Part shown: positions 25,315 through 34,086 of the stretch, in pieces
Layout of the letters: every line of letters starts with the position of its first letter
Position numbering within the stretch: the first letter of the stretch is position 1
Assembly (NCBI GenBank): GCA_947258545.1
Contig: CAMYJI010000026.1
Location: forward strand, 1 to 51,991
DNA length: 51,991 bases
Reading direction: 5' to 3'
Source of the DNA: an uncultured Ectothiorhodospiraceae bacterium
Lineage (GTDB): Bacteria > Pseudomonadota > Gammaproteobacteria > UBA9214
Translations under genes and position numbers: made by a program
The notes under the pieces: generated by a model
Seen by the model: only the letters and a program-made list of their open reading frames with translations
Databases searched by the model: none
Told to the model about the DNA's origin: nothing

Positions 25315-28300
25315 TTATTGCACGCGCACCATGCGGAAGCCGAGATTATCGATGCGGGTGTCCTGGACGTAGTGTGCGCGCTTGTTGCTGCGCAGACTTT
25401 CGATCGGGCTGGTGTAGCTACCGCCACGGGCCACGTACTGGGTGCACCCCGCCCTTGTTCTGGCACTGCCATCCGCCGGTGCTCCCTGGTAACTCGGGTA
25501 ATAGCAATCCTCGGTCCACTCCTGCACGTTACCGGCGGTATCGTGCAGGCCCAGGCTGTTGGCCGGAAAACTACCCACGGGTGCCGAACTGTTGCCATCC
25601 CACTCGCTGCCGCAATTGAAACAGTTAGCCATGGTCGCCCTCGCCGCTATATCCCACCAGTAGTCGGTTGTCGTGCCCGCCCGCGCCGCGTATTCCCATT
25701 CCGCCTCGGTCGGCAGGCGGTACCGCTGTCCGGTCTGCTTTGACAACCAGCCGGCATACGCACGCGCATCCTTCCAGGTGACATTGATAACCGGGCGGTC
25801 ACCCCTGCCCCACTTTTCATCGTGGGGGAGACGGCGACCCGTGGCCCGTGCAAAACGGCCATACTCCGCGAAGCTTACTTCGTATTTGCTGATTGAAAAC
25901 GAGGCCAGCCCGACAGGGTGCTGTGGCCTTTCCTCGAAACTCAATGAATTCCCCTCTGCGCCCATTAAAAAACTGCCGGCAGGTAGCTCCAGCATCAGCG
26001 GTCCGCGTCCACCACCGCTCAACGCATCCCTGAACGAGCGCCTGGCCCTGGGCAACTCGACAGCCGGCGTCTGTGCGGCCTTGACGGCCGTCTTTGGTGG
26101 CGTCTTGGCAACGGGCTGTGCCCCGTCTGTCGAGGTCTGCGTCGCCTTGAGCTCCTGCGTGGCGGCTTCGTCCTCCGGCTTTGCGGCAGAGTCCAGCCAT
26201 TGCGGCAGACGGAATTCGGACCAGGCCGATCGGGCCTTGTCCATGTTCACCAGGTCGAGGAACTTCGCCATGGGGTCTTCAAAGCTCAGCATGAGCCAGA
26301 ATACCAGACCGGCGATTCCGGCCACGCCGAGTCCGACCACTGCACCCAGCCAGCGGCGCTTGCCACCATCGTCGTCATCAACGACATATTTGAATTCAGC
26401 CTTGCCTCCGCTTCCGATGGAAGCCCGCTGCCTGGCGGCAATCTTATTACCGTTGTTATCCTGTACGGGGGCAGGGATGTTCCCCTCTGCAGAATTTAAT
26501 TCTTCCAGCTGACTCAGCAGCTGGTCCCGATGCCCGGTCATCTGTTCGAGCTCTGCCTCGGACTCGGTGCGCAGGCGAACGGCAATCTCGATATTCATCC
26601 TGGCATCCTCAAGCTCCTCCTGCAGCTGTGCCATGTCCTTGTCTTCATGAGTCCCGCCCGTGCCCGCGGATTCAGCAAGCTCTGATGGATTCTTATTCAG
26701 CGCATTTAATTGCTTCTCAAGCAGCTTCCGGCCGTTCAGTGCCTCGTCACGTTCCTGTGTCAGCTGTTTCAACTGGTTCGTGAGGCCGACATGCTCGGCT
26801 TTCATCTGGGCCCGCTGATCCCGTGCGACGGCCAGGTCTGATTCACTGCGTTTCCGCTCCTGCTCCAGTGCCGCGGCCGCCTCCTCGCGCAGCTTCTCGA
26901 GCTCGGCCGGCAAAGCGACAGCCTGATCATTCGATTGCCCCTGCGGTTCCAGTTCATGCTGGAGTCGCTCCCGTTCTTCCCGGCGCGCCTCTTCCCTGGC
27001 CTGCTCCACGATATCCGTCTGGCTGGCAAGCACACCTTCATGTTTTCCGGCCACCTCGGCGAGTTGCTGCTTGAGTTCCTTCTGGCGCGCTGCCATTTCA
27101 GCTCGCTCCTCGGTGCGTGCGGAGCGTTCTTCGGCCAGCTCATTTCTCAGGCGCTCTTCATTCTCATGGGCCTCATCGCGAATACGCTGCAGGTCCTCGG
27201 GCGACTGCTCCAGTTTCTTGCCGAGACGCTCGATCTGTCCCCGCATCTCCCTTTCTAGATCATTCTTGTTATCCAGTTCCGTCTGCACTGCCTGAAGTGC
27301 CGCCTGACGCTCCTGTTCCAGCACCTGCGCCTGTGCTTCATGTTGTTGCTGCGCCTGCCAGCCTTCCTCTGATTGCTGTTTCGCAGCCTGTACCTGCTCC
27401 AGCAACTCGTTGATACTCTGTTCCTTGTGGTCCAGTTCAGCCTGCAGGGCCTCTGTCCGGACCCTCTGCTCTTCGGCACTCTCTTCCGCCCGACTGACAT
27501 GTGCCTGCTCGGCGGCCAGGCGCTCGTTTAACACCTGGACCTCTTGATCTGCCGTATTTGTTAATGTGGCGATGGTGTCATTTAGCCGGTCAATTTCCTG
27601 CTGTCGGGCGTGAATATCGTGCTCCGAAGTTGACAGCCTTTGTCCCAATTCGTCGCGTTCCGCAATCACCCCCTCTAGCTCAGTCGCGAGACTGTCCTGT
27701 TCCTGCTCTATTTCGTCCTGATGATGCTGCTGCTGTTCGAGCCGGGCCTCACTTTCATCCTTATATTGCTGCAACACAGTCTCCAGGCGCTGTTGCTCCT
27801 TGCTCGCGGTTTCCCGTGCCTGTTCCAACTGCCCACCAAGATTGGCGAGCTGTTGCTCGTAAGCCGCTACTTGATCTGTGAAGGTGTTGCTCTGCGACTC
27901 CAGTTCCTGCTGGAGTTCTTGCAGCCGGTCGAACATGGCCTGCTTCTCGGACTCCAGGCCTTTGCTACCCTCGGCCACCTCATGATGCTCAACCCGGAGG
28001 CGCTGGTTTTCGCCCTGCAGGGACTCGATCTCCTGTTGCAGCTGCTGCACCCTTGCCAGTCCGCTGCTATTTTCGGAGCGACTTGCCTCGAGCTCCTGCT
28101 GAACCTCCAGTCGCTGGCTCTGCAGTACATCGACCTGATTTTCCAGATCCTGCCGTGCGACATGGGTACGATCGAGTTCCTCTGTCAACTGCGAATTATG
28201 TTCTTGCAGCTCCTCCAGACCGGCATTATTCCGTCGGTCCAGTTTCTCCAGCTGCTGCTGCAATTCATCGGCCTTATCCTGAGCTCCAGCCAGTCTTTCG

Positions 28301-30405
28301 CCAAGTCCACCCTTCTCTGTCAGCGCCTGCGTCAGCTGATGGTTCAGCTGTTCCAGCTCCGCGCTGCGTTCCCGCAAGGTTGAATCCGATATCTCCTCTA
28401 TGGCCTGTTTTTCACTCTGCAGGGCTTCAATCTCCTGCTGCAATGCCTGAGCACGCTGCTCGGACCGGGTCAGTTCGGTACGCTGCGTTTCCACCAGCTG
28501 TTGCTGTTCCTGGAGCTGCGTTTCCGATTCGATCCGGGACTGGTTGATCTGTTCCTGCGCTGCCTGCAGGTCGACCTGCAGGGCCTCTACCTGCCTGGCA
28601 GCCTGTGCGGACTGTTCACGCAGGGCCTGCAACTCGCCGCGCTGCGCCGATAATTCGGTGTTCGCACCCACCTCGGCGGCCTGCTTCTCCTGCTGTTCAG
28701 CCGTGATGCGCGCCTGCAGTTCCTCGCTATGCCGCCTCGACTGTGCCAGTTCGGTACGCAGTGTTTCCACCAGCTGCTGCTCTTCATCATGTTGCAATGC
28801 CGATTCGGCCTGTAGCTGCCTGACCTGTTCGTTCGCGGCCTGCAACTCGACCTGCAGGGCATCCATATGCTCGGCATACTGCATGGATTTACCTTCAAGC
28901 TGCTCTACCTGCAGTTTCAATGACTGTTGCTCAGACTCCGCCTGTTCCTGCTGCCGGAGTTCGTTCCGGACGCTATTGCCGGTCTCGGTCTGCAGCGCCT
29001 GAATGCGGTCTCTTGCATCCTTGAGTTCGAGCTGCAACCGGTTGATGTGTATATTAGAGTCCTTCTGCAGGGCGGCATTCTGCTCGCGTAGCAACTGATT
29101 CTCTTCCTCTGAGGACTGCAGCTGCAATTGTCGCTTGAATGAGTTTTCATCTTCCTGCTGATGTGCACGCACCTGCCGGCGCAGCGCTTCATTTTCCCTT
29201 TGCAATGACTCGATCTCGGGCAGCTGACCGCCATCAGCAGCAGTTTTCCGACCCTGGGGGAAACTGATCGCCTCCGAATGCTGCTGGTCCATGGCGGGTT
29301 TCGTGGCCAGCGCCAGATCAATACCCTGGGCAGGCAGGCCAGCCTGGGCAAGCTCATCCGGGGACATCCCATTAAGGCCTGACTCCAGGACGTAGACCTC
29401 GAAACCCTTGTGACTAAGGATGAATGCCGCGGAGACACTGCGGCTGCCCGTATCGCAGCAGACAATATATTGTGAATTGAAAACCAGCTCGGACATCTCA
29501 CTGCGCAATGTCGACAGGGGGATGTTGACACTCTCTTCGATCGCGCCCTCTTCGAATTCTCCTTCAGACCTGACATCGACCCAGACCGCACCATCATCAA
29601 CCATCGCTGAAGCGACCTCATAGCTGACATAGCGGACCAGCGGCTTCTGCAGGAGCTCAATGAAATCCTTCTTGGCCAGGCGCATTAGCATGCCATCGGT
29701 CAGCATGGTGACCGTAGCATTGCGCCTCTTATCCGACACCAGCGCCTCTTCGCCGAAGCAATCGCCACTCGACAGCTCGGCAAGCACTTCATCATCGGAG
29801 TCCGGGGAGGTTTTCCGGGTGATGATGCAACGCCCGTTGTGGATGGTATAAAAAAAGTCTCCTTCCTCACCCTCGCGGACGATGACTTCGCCGCCCTGCA
29901 CCGGGAGCGACTTCATTTTCATAAGCAGGCGCTGGATTCCAGCCGGCGGGATTCTCTCAAACGCCTCCGACTGGAGCATGCGGGTCATCCAGTCTTCATT
30001 GTTGTCGGAATTGATCTCGGTCACCTCGGCACCGGGGGAGTGGTCCCAGGTCAGAAAGGCATCAAGCAGTCCCGAATCGATACGGGCGATCACTACCTTG
30101 GTCGCGGCCCGTGCAGACAGTGTACGTGGCTGCTGGTTGGCGATGGGATAAAGGCTGTAATCCGTACCCGCCTCGATTTCACTGGTCACCTTCCGGCGGC
30201 CGTCAATCAGGTTGACCTTCCCGTTGAGGAGATAGATTGACTGGTTGTCACGGTCACCCTTGCGGAACAGGTAGCCTCCCGAGCGGATTTCATCGACAAC
30301 AATCTTGTCCATGACCTCGGTAAACCGCTTGTCTGACAACGCGTTCAGCGGCACGAGTTCCTGAAGGGCTTTTTTATCGGTAATCTTCTTCTTGAATGCT
30401 CTCAT
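25315..30405 (-). CDS. Giant cNMP-binding / rhodanese / coiled-coil / SUMF1-like membrane protein
   Basis: Protein of 1696 residues in one uninterrupted frame. In order: a degenerate cyclic-nucleotide-binding fold (about 30-115); a second one (about 150-255) with the phosphate-binding pattern FGEEAL (217-222) and RNAT (228-231); a rhodanese domain (about 258-352) with the intact active loop CDTGSR (C317); a glutamine- and glutamate-rich coiled coil from about 385 to 1320; a single membrane helix LGAVVGLGVAGIAGLVFWLM (about 1353-1372) preceded by KRR; a proline/alanine linker; and an FGE-sulfatase (SUMF1) domain (about 1465-1696) with LPTEAEWEYAARAG, NVQEWTED and RGGSY. Positive-inside rule puts the sensor, rhodanese and coiled coil in the cytoplasm and the SUMF1-like domain in the periplasm. 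The copper-binding cysteines of true formylglycine-generating enzymes are absent, so that activity is unlikely. Start at 30405 is the first methionine next to the conserved part; upstream frame looks non-coding. Function unknown. Confidence 0.85.
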   Translation of the reverse strand: MRAFKKKITDKKALQELVPLNALSDKRFTEVMDKIVVDEIRSGGYLFRKGDRDNQSIYLLNGKVNLIDGRRKVTSEIEAGTDYSLYPIANQQPRTLSARAATKVVIARIDSGLLDAFLTWDHSPGAEVTEINSDNNEDWMTRMLQSEAFERIPPAGIQRLLMKMKSLPVQGGEVIVREGEEGDFFYTIHNGRCIITRKTSPDSDDEVLAELSSGDCFGEEALVSDKRRNATVTMLTDGMLMRLAKKDFIELLQKPLVRYVSYEVASAMVDDGAVWVDVRSEGEFEEGAIEESVNIPLSTLRSEMSELVFNSQYIVCCDTGSRSVSAAFILSHKGFEVYVLESGLNGMSPDELAQAGLPAQGIDLALATKPAMDQQHSEAISFPQGRKTAADGGQLPEIESLQRENEALRRQVRAHQQEDENSFKRQLQLQSSEEENQLLREQNAALQKDSNIHINRLQLELKDARDRIQALQTETGNSVRNELRQQEQAESEQQSLKLQVEQLEGKSMQYAEHMDALQVELQAANEQVRQLQAESALQHDEEQQLVETLRTELAQSRRHSEELQARITAEQQEKQAAEVGANTELSAQRGELQALREQSAQAARQVEALQVDLQAAQEQINQSRIESETQLQEQQQLVETQRTELTRSEQRAQALQQEIEALQSEKQAIEEISDSTLRERSAELEQLNHQLTQALTEKGGLGERLAGAQDKADELQQQLEKLDRRNNAGLEELQEHNSQLTEELDRTHVARQDLENQVDVLQSQRLEVQQELEASRSENSSGLARVQQLQQEIESLQGENQRLRVEHHEVAEGSKGLESEKQAMFDRLQELQQELESQSNTFTDQVAAYEQQLANLGGQLEQARETASKEQQRLETVLQQYKDESEARLEQQQHHQDEIEQEQDSLATELEGVIAERDELGQRLSTSEHDIHARQQEIDRLNDTIATLTNTADQEVQVLNERLAAEQAHVSRAEESAEEQRVRTEALQAELDHKEQSINELLEQVQAAKQQSEEGWQAQQQHEAQAQVLEQERQAALQAVQTELDNKNDLEREMRGQIERLGKKLEQSPEDLQRIRDEAHENEERLRNELAEERSARTEERAEMAARQKELKQQLAEVAGKHEGVLASQTDIVEQAREEARREERERLQHELEPQGQSNDQAVALPAELEKLREEAAAALEQERKRSESDLAVARDQRAQMKAEHVGLTNQLKQLTQERDEALNGRKLLEKQLNALNKNPSELAESAGTGGTHEDKDMAQLQEELEDARMNIEIAVRLRTESEAELEQMTGHRDQLLSQLEELNSAEGNIPAPVQDNNGNKIAARQRASIGSGGKAEFKYVVDDDDGGKRRWLGAVVGLGVAGIAGLVFWLMLSFEDPMAKFLDLVNMDKARSAWSEFRLPQWLDSAAKPEDEAATQELKATQTSTDGAQPVAKTPPKTAVKAAQTPAVELPRARRSFRDALSGGGRGPLMLELPAGSFLMGAEGNSLSFEERPQHPVGLASFSISKYEVSFAEYGRFARATGRRLPHDEKWGRGDRPVINVTWKDARAYAGWLSKQTGQRYRLPTEAEWEYAARAGTTTDYWWDIAARATMANCFNCGSEWDGNSSAPVGSFPANSLGLHDTAGNVQEWTEDCYYPSYQGAPADGSARTRAGCTQYVARGGSYTSPIESLRSNKRAHYVQDTRIDNLGFRMVRVQ

Positions 30406-30704
30406 TTTCCAGTATCCATCGCCCATGCGGGTCGCCGAATTGCCAATCAATAAAAGTCCCTTCAAGGGAGCTTGCAGCACCCAGCTTATCGGCCGAAACT
30501 GCTTTAGATTTAGGACCGTATGGAAATCGAACCGGATAACAGGCCAGGCATGCGCCAGCACTGCGGCGGCAGGTGTCCGCGACCCGTTGCGCCGGCCCAA
30601 CATGCCACCCATCTGTTGACAATCCGCCCCGGCAAAAGCGTGCACCAGATCACATAAGTACGACCGGGCAATCCAGCTTGATAGTGAAATTTTTCAGGAC
30701 TATC
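30406..30704. other. Divergent promoter region
   Basis: About 300 bases between the giant fusion gene and the SnoaL-like gene. A small hairpin tcccttcaaggga is near 30458-30470. I see no confident promoter or operator. Confidence 0.4.
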
Positions 30705-31172
30705 ATGGATTTGAAAGCATTACGAGCCGAGAAAGCCATGACAGTACCGGTATTTGCCAGCGCCCAGGAGGCCGAGACGGCCTTTTATGCGGCGTTTGAG
30801 AACGCCGACCACGAGGCGATGATGGGGGTATGGAGCCAGGATGAAGACATCGAGTGCATTCATCCCCTGGGCGAACGACTGGTGGGCGTCGCTGCCGTCG
30901 GCGAAAGCTGGCGCCAGATACTCACCCGCGACAAACGCATGCAGTTCCAGTTAAGGCAATCCAACCGTTATCAGGACGGTGAGCTGGCGATTCACAGCCT
31001 CTATGAGGATATTTCCATCGACGGGAAATCACAGCCACCGGTTGTCACGGTCAACATCTACCGGTTTAACGGCACCGGGTGGCAAATGATCCTGCACCAT
31101 GCCTCGCCGGCTACCCGCATTAACCGCGAATCCGATAAGCAAGATCCCGGGGCAGACCACACTATACACTGA
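30705..31172 (+). CDS. SnoaL/NTF2-like domain protein
   Basis: Protein of 155 residues. ASAQEAETAFYAAFENADHE, WSQDEDIECIHPLGERLVG and VTVNIYRFNGTGWQMILHHASPA form the SnoaL_3/DUF4440-type cone fold, with WSQDEDIECIHP typical of the subfamily. These proteins are often ligand-binding or ketosteroid isomerase-like; the function of this branch is unknown. CAGGA precedes the ATG at 30705; an internal ATG at 30738 is possible. It is divergent from the giant fusion gene. Confidence 0.8.
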   Translation: MDLKALRAEKAMTVPVFASAQEAETAFYAAFENADHEAMMGVWSQDEDIECIHPLGERLVGVAAVGESWRQILTRDKRMQFQLRQSNRYQDGELAIHSLYEDISIDGKSQPPVVTVNIYRFNGTGWQMILHHASPATRINRESDKQDPGADHTIH

Positions 31173-31466
31173 GAAACTCGCAAAACTCCTATAAATATAG
31201 TGTTTTGCGCGACCTACCTAGACAAGTTTATTACCCCGAAAAAACCTTTCCTCGGGCTCCTCGGAGCCTGGTGACAATCAGGACTTGCGCCAGACAGCCT
31301 CCTGACAGCGATTTAACAGCTTATCCGTAATCACGGACAAATCACCATCTCATGAAACACTTGTATACAAGGTATTTTTAGCGATTAAAACTCTTTAACA
31401 TTTTTATTATTGTGCTATCTTACGCGTGCAGTTTTACCAATCACTCATACAGAGGAGCTTAATCGA

Positions 31467-31835
31467 ATGGCTGTGAAACGGAAGACCAAGGCGAAAAGGA
31501 AAGCAGCACCCGTGAAGCGTGTACCCACCGTCAAAGATCCAATGACCAAATCGGCAATGATGGGGGCGATTGCTGATGACACTGGGCTGACCAAGAAACA
31601 GGTAACAGAGGTATTTAGTTCTCTTTCCACCGTTATCAATGGTCATATCAAGAAAAATGGCGCAGGTGTCTGCACCATACCCGGTCTGATGAAGATCAAG
31701 ACAGTGCGCAAACCGGCAACACGCGCACGCAAGGGGATCAACCCGTTCACCGGCGAAGAGATGATGTTCAAGGCCAAGCCGGCACGCAACGTGGTCAAGA
31801 TTTTACCCCTGAAGGGTCTGAAGGAGATGGTCTGA
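31467..31835 (+). CDS. HU/IHF-family DNA-binding protein with lysine-rich N terminus
   Basis: Protein of 122 residues. Residues 1-25 are a basic tail (VKRKTKAKRKAAPVKR) not found in ordinary HU (about 90 residues). The HU fold follows: MTKSAMMGAIADDTGLTKKQ, then the DNA-binding arm RKGINPFTGEEMMFKAKPAR and NVVKILPLKGLKEMV. It should bend or compact DNA, the tail adding non-specific binding. AGAGGAG lies upstream; the frame opens earlier but MAVKRK is the sensible start. A strong terminator follows, so it is a single-gene transcript. Confidence 0.88.
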   Translation: MAVKRKTKAKRKAAPVKRVPTVKDPMTKSAMMGAIADDTGLTKKQVTEVFSSLSTVINGHIKKNGAGVCTIPGLMKIKTVRKPATRARKGINPFTGEEMMFKAKPARNVVKILPLKGLKEMV

Positions 31836-31841
31836 CCAAAC

Positions 31842-31882
31842 ACAAACCGGGATCGCGCTGGTGATCCCGGTTTGTTTTTTTA
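31842..31882 (+). terminator. Terminator of the HU-like gene
   Basis: ACAAACCGGGATC, loop, GATCCCGGTTTGT and then TTTTTTT: a 13-pair stem with T tract just past the stop codon. Confidence 0.95.
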
Positions 31883-31930
31883 CTCCCTGCAAGTAACCGG
31901 TCGTTCAGTGACCGGTATCCACGACGGCAG

Positions 31931-32383
31931 TCACGGCTCTGCCGCCAGAAGCTTGGCACGAATAAACTCCCGGTGCGGCACATGAAGAAGATCGGCAACC
32001 CGCCTCACCAGGTGCTCTTCATGCTTGTCAGTGCAGCCGTCTGCATGGACGACCTGCCATAACATTCTGATGATCTGCAGTTTGTCCTGATAGCCACACT
32101 CACGGTCAATCAGCCGGGTAAAGGGGTACAAAGAGGTGGAATGCTCAGCCTCGTGCTCGGCGGCACGGGTGATTTGCTGCGATTTTTCAGGTGAAAATCC
32201 GTAGTGTGTTTCTATCGCCCGGCGGATAGCCTGTCGTTCATCATCACTGATATGACTGTCTGCACGCGCCACTTCCATCAGTAGCGTTGCTGTTGCCAGT
32301 TGCAGCGCCTGTTCCCCCTCGTCTGCGGCCATCTCCACGGACCCCGTATACTTCACAAGAAGGTTCCTGATTTTCGTGATCAT
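31931..32383 (-). CDS. TerB-like (tellurite resistance family) protein
   Basis: Protein of 150 residues, all helical, with the TerB pattern ATLLMEVARADSHISDDERQ and MLWQVVHADGCTDKHEEHLV: two similar acidic metal-binding-like segments. TerB-like domains often serve in stress response, but this stand-alone form has no assigned role and no tellurite genes are nearby. It follows hspQ by 11 bases on the same strand. Confidence 0.82.
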   Translation of the reverse strand: MITKIRNLLVKYTGSVEMAADEGEQALQLATATLLMEVARADSHISDDERQAIRRAIETHYGFSPEKSQQITRAAEHEAEHSTSLYPFTRLIDRECGYQDKLQIIRMLWQVVHADGCTDKHEEHLVRRVADLLHVPHREFIRAKLLAAEP

Positions 32384-32394
32384 GGCACCGTCCG

Positions 32395-32706
32395 CTAGTT
32401 TACGTGTCTGCCGGTCATGTAAACACCTTCCCTGAACTCGTTAAAGAACTCACCCACCAGTGGATGATTGACGGGCTCCAGGCTTTCGTCTTCGACAAGG
32501 TTGCGTTCGGCAACATAAGTTTCGTACTGCTCGTCATGCACCAGCACATGGTACCAGGGCTCGTTCTTCGGCGGCCGGCTATTTGCAACATTTTCATACC
32601 ATTCATCCGTCCCCTGGAAATCAGGGTCCGCGTCGATTATCACACCACGGTAATCGAAGAGCTTGTGGTACACGCATTGACCGATCGAGTATTTAGCCTG
32701 TTTCAT
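32395..32706 (-). CDS. hspQ: Heat shock protein HspQ
   Basis: Protein of 103 residues. KYSIGQCVYHKLFDYRGVII, DADPDFQGTDEWYENVA and PWYHVLVHDEQYETYVAERN are diagnostic of HspQ (YccV), which in enterobacteria binds hemimethylated oriC and stimulates Lon protease. The C terminus PVNHPLVGEFFNEFREGVY is also conserved. It is a small cytoplasmic protein; length matches the family (about 105). Confidence 0.93.
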   Translation of the reverse strand: MKQAKYSIGQCVYHKLFDYRGVIIDADPDFQGTDEWYENVANSRPPKNEPWYHVLVHDEQYETYVAERNLVEDESLEPVNHPLVGEFFNEFREGVYMTGRHVN

Positions 32707-32866
32707 AGCCTGAGTCCCTGTTTCGAGGAATATAAGCGGGATTCATCATCCTGCCGACACTACAGGGTATGACAGAATCCACAACAGCAAGTTCGAGTAT
32801 AATCCATTGCTGTCGATGGCGGCCCAAACCGCATCCCTGGCAGGGTTAAACCGGAAAACACTTTTC

Positions 32867-33343
32867 ATGACAGGCAAACAACATATCACCCGGCACAAAG
32901 TCATCACCATGCAATATTCCCTCCATAACGATCAGGGCGTGAGCGTACGCGAAGCGGCAGGCACACCGGTGAAATACCTGCACGGAGCCGGCACACTGTT
33001 TCCGAAGCTGGAACAGGCTCTGGAACAGCACACGGTAGGTGACATTGTCACGGTCAGGTTGCTGCCCGACGATGCATTCGGAAAGCGCGACATCGATCTG
33101 ATACTGCAGGTGCCGCTGAGCAGCTTTCCGCACGGTGAGGACATCGAGATCGGTGGTAACGTGGTAGGCCAGAGTGAAGACGGCGAGGCAGTGAATTTTG
33201 TCGTTGCCGATATCAAGGACGGTATTGCACATCTCGACGGTAATCACCCGCTGGCCGGGCAGACCCTGGTGTTCGAGGTCGAGGTGCAGGAAATTCGCGA
33301 CGCCTCGGACGATGAGATCGCCCAGGGCAAGGTGCCTGATTAG
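32867..33343 (+). CDS. FKBP-type peptidyl-prolyl isomerase, SlyD-like
   Basis: Protein of 158 residues. HKVITMQYSLHNDQGVSVRE, PVKYLHGAGTLFPKLEQALE, VRLLPDDAFGKRD and the IF-domain segment GNVVGQSEDGEAVNFVVADI with DGNHPLAGQTLVFEVEVQEI are those of SlyD/FkpB isomerases. There is no metal-binding histidine tail as in E. coli SlyD. The start at 32867 gives a family-like N terminus; upstream codons look non-coding. Cytoplasmic. Confidence 0.9.
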   Translation: MTGKQHITRHKVITMQYSLHNDQGVSVREAAGTPVKYLHGAGTLFPKLEQALEQHTVGDIVTVRLLPDDAFGKRDIDLILQVPLSSFPHGEDIEIGGNVVGQSEDGEAVNFVVADIKDGIAHLDGNHPLAGQTLVFEVEVQEIRDASDDEIAQGKVPD

Positions 33344-33354
33344 GGCCGGGCGGA

Positions 33355-34083
33355 CTATTTCCGGTAGCGGAACCGCGTACCCTGGTATGTCAGCAGAACA
33401 CCGTCTGGGAGAATCTCTTCGATCACGGCACCGCTTTCCAGGCTGTCCCCCGCGCGGTATTTCCGCAAATTGATCAGCACGAAACGCCGCTGCGGGTCGG
33501 TATCATAGACATGCACGTCCAGCCGCTGCACTTCGAGACTGCTGCGAAATTCCAGTGGCAAATCTTCCCAGTCGCTCAATCCCTGCTCCGGGGCCTCCGG
33601 GGGCGCCGCTTGCACCGGCGCAGTTGCTACCGGCGACTGCGCTTTCCCGGTGGCTGCCGGTGCGACCGGCGTGCCGGCCGCGGACTTCCTGGCAGGTGCC
33701 GTTATGGTCACCGGTGGAATGGCCTGAACGGCTGCGACAGGCCTGTCCTGGTACAACACCGTCTTCGGCGCCGTTACCACGGTAGCGGCCGGCCTGTCTG
33801 CCCGCACGGGCGGCTCCACAACCGGCCGCGGTGATCCAGCGGTTTCCTGCGCAGGCCCTGCAACCGGGCTTGCAGCCGGGCGCGTGACACCTGTCCCGGT
33901 GTCTCGGGTCGCCAGCAGGACCATCAGCGTCGCGTTGACCAGGAGCAACGCCACCAGGATCCAGACCCATCGAAACGAGCGCTGCTCCGGGTGCGCTGTC
34001 TGATGAGCCGATTCCAGGTCCGGCACCGCCCCTGCCGCCCGCTCCTGGTCTGCTTTCCTCAAGGCTTCGAGAATATAAGACAT
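33355..34083 (-). CDS. General secretion pathway protein GspB-like
   Basis: Protein of 242 residues. MSYILEALRKADQERAAG is the conserved cytoplasmic start; a membrane helix follows (about 37-58); a long proline/alanine/threonine linker spans the periplasm; the C-terminal T2SSB domain is LEVHVYDTDPQRRFVLINLR-like (LDVHVYDTDPQRRFVLINL) ending YQGTRFRYRK. GspB/ExeB works with ExeA to place the secretin of type II secretion through the peptidoglycan. It follows exeA by three bases. No other secretion genes are in the window. Confidence 0.88.
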   Translation of the reverse strand: MSYILEALRKADQERAAGAVPDLESAHQTAHPEQRSFRWVWILVALLLVNATLMVLLATRDTGTGVTRPAASPVAGPAQETAGSPRPVVEPPVRADRPAATVVTAPKTVLYQDRPVAAVQAIPPVTITAPARKSAAGTPVAPAATGKAQSPVATAPVQAAPPEAPEQGLSDWEDLPLEFRSSLEVQRLDVHVYDTDPQRRFVLINLRKYRAGDSLESGAVIEEILPDGVLLTYQGTRFRYRK

Positions 34084-34086
34084 GAT

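Noticed and set aside
25315..26000. Calling the C-terminal domain an active formylglycine-generating enzyme
   Set aside because: The copper-binding cysteine pair is absent and no sulfatase gene is nearby.
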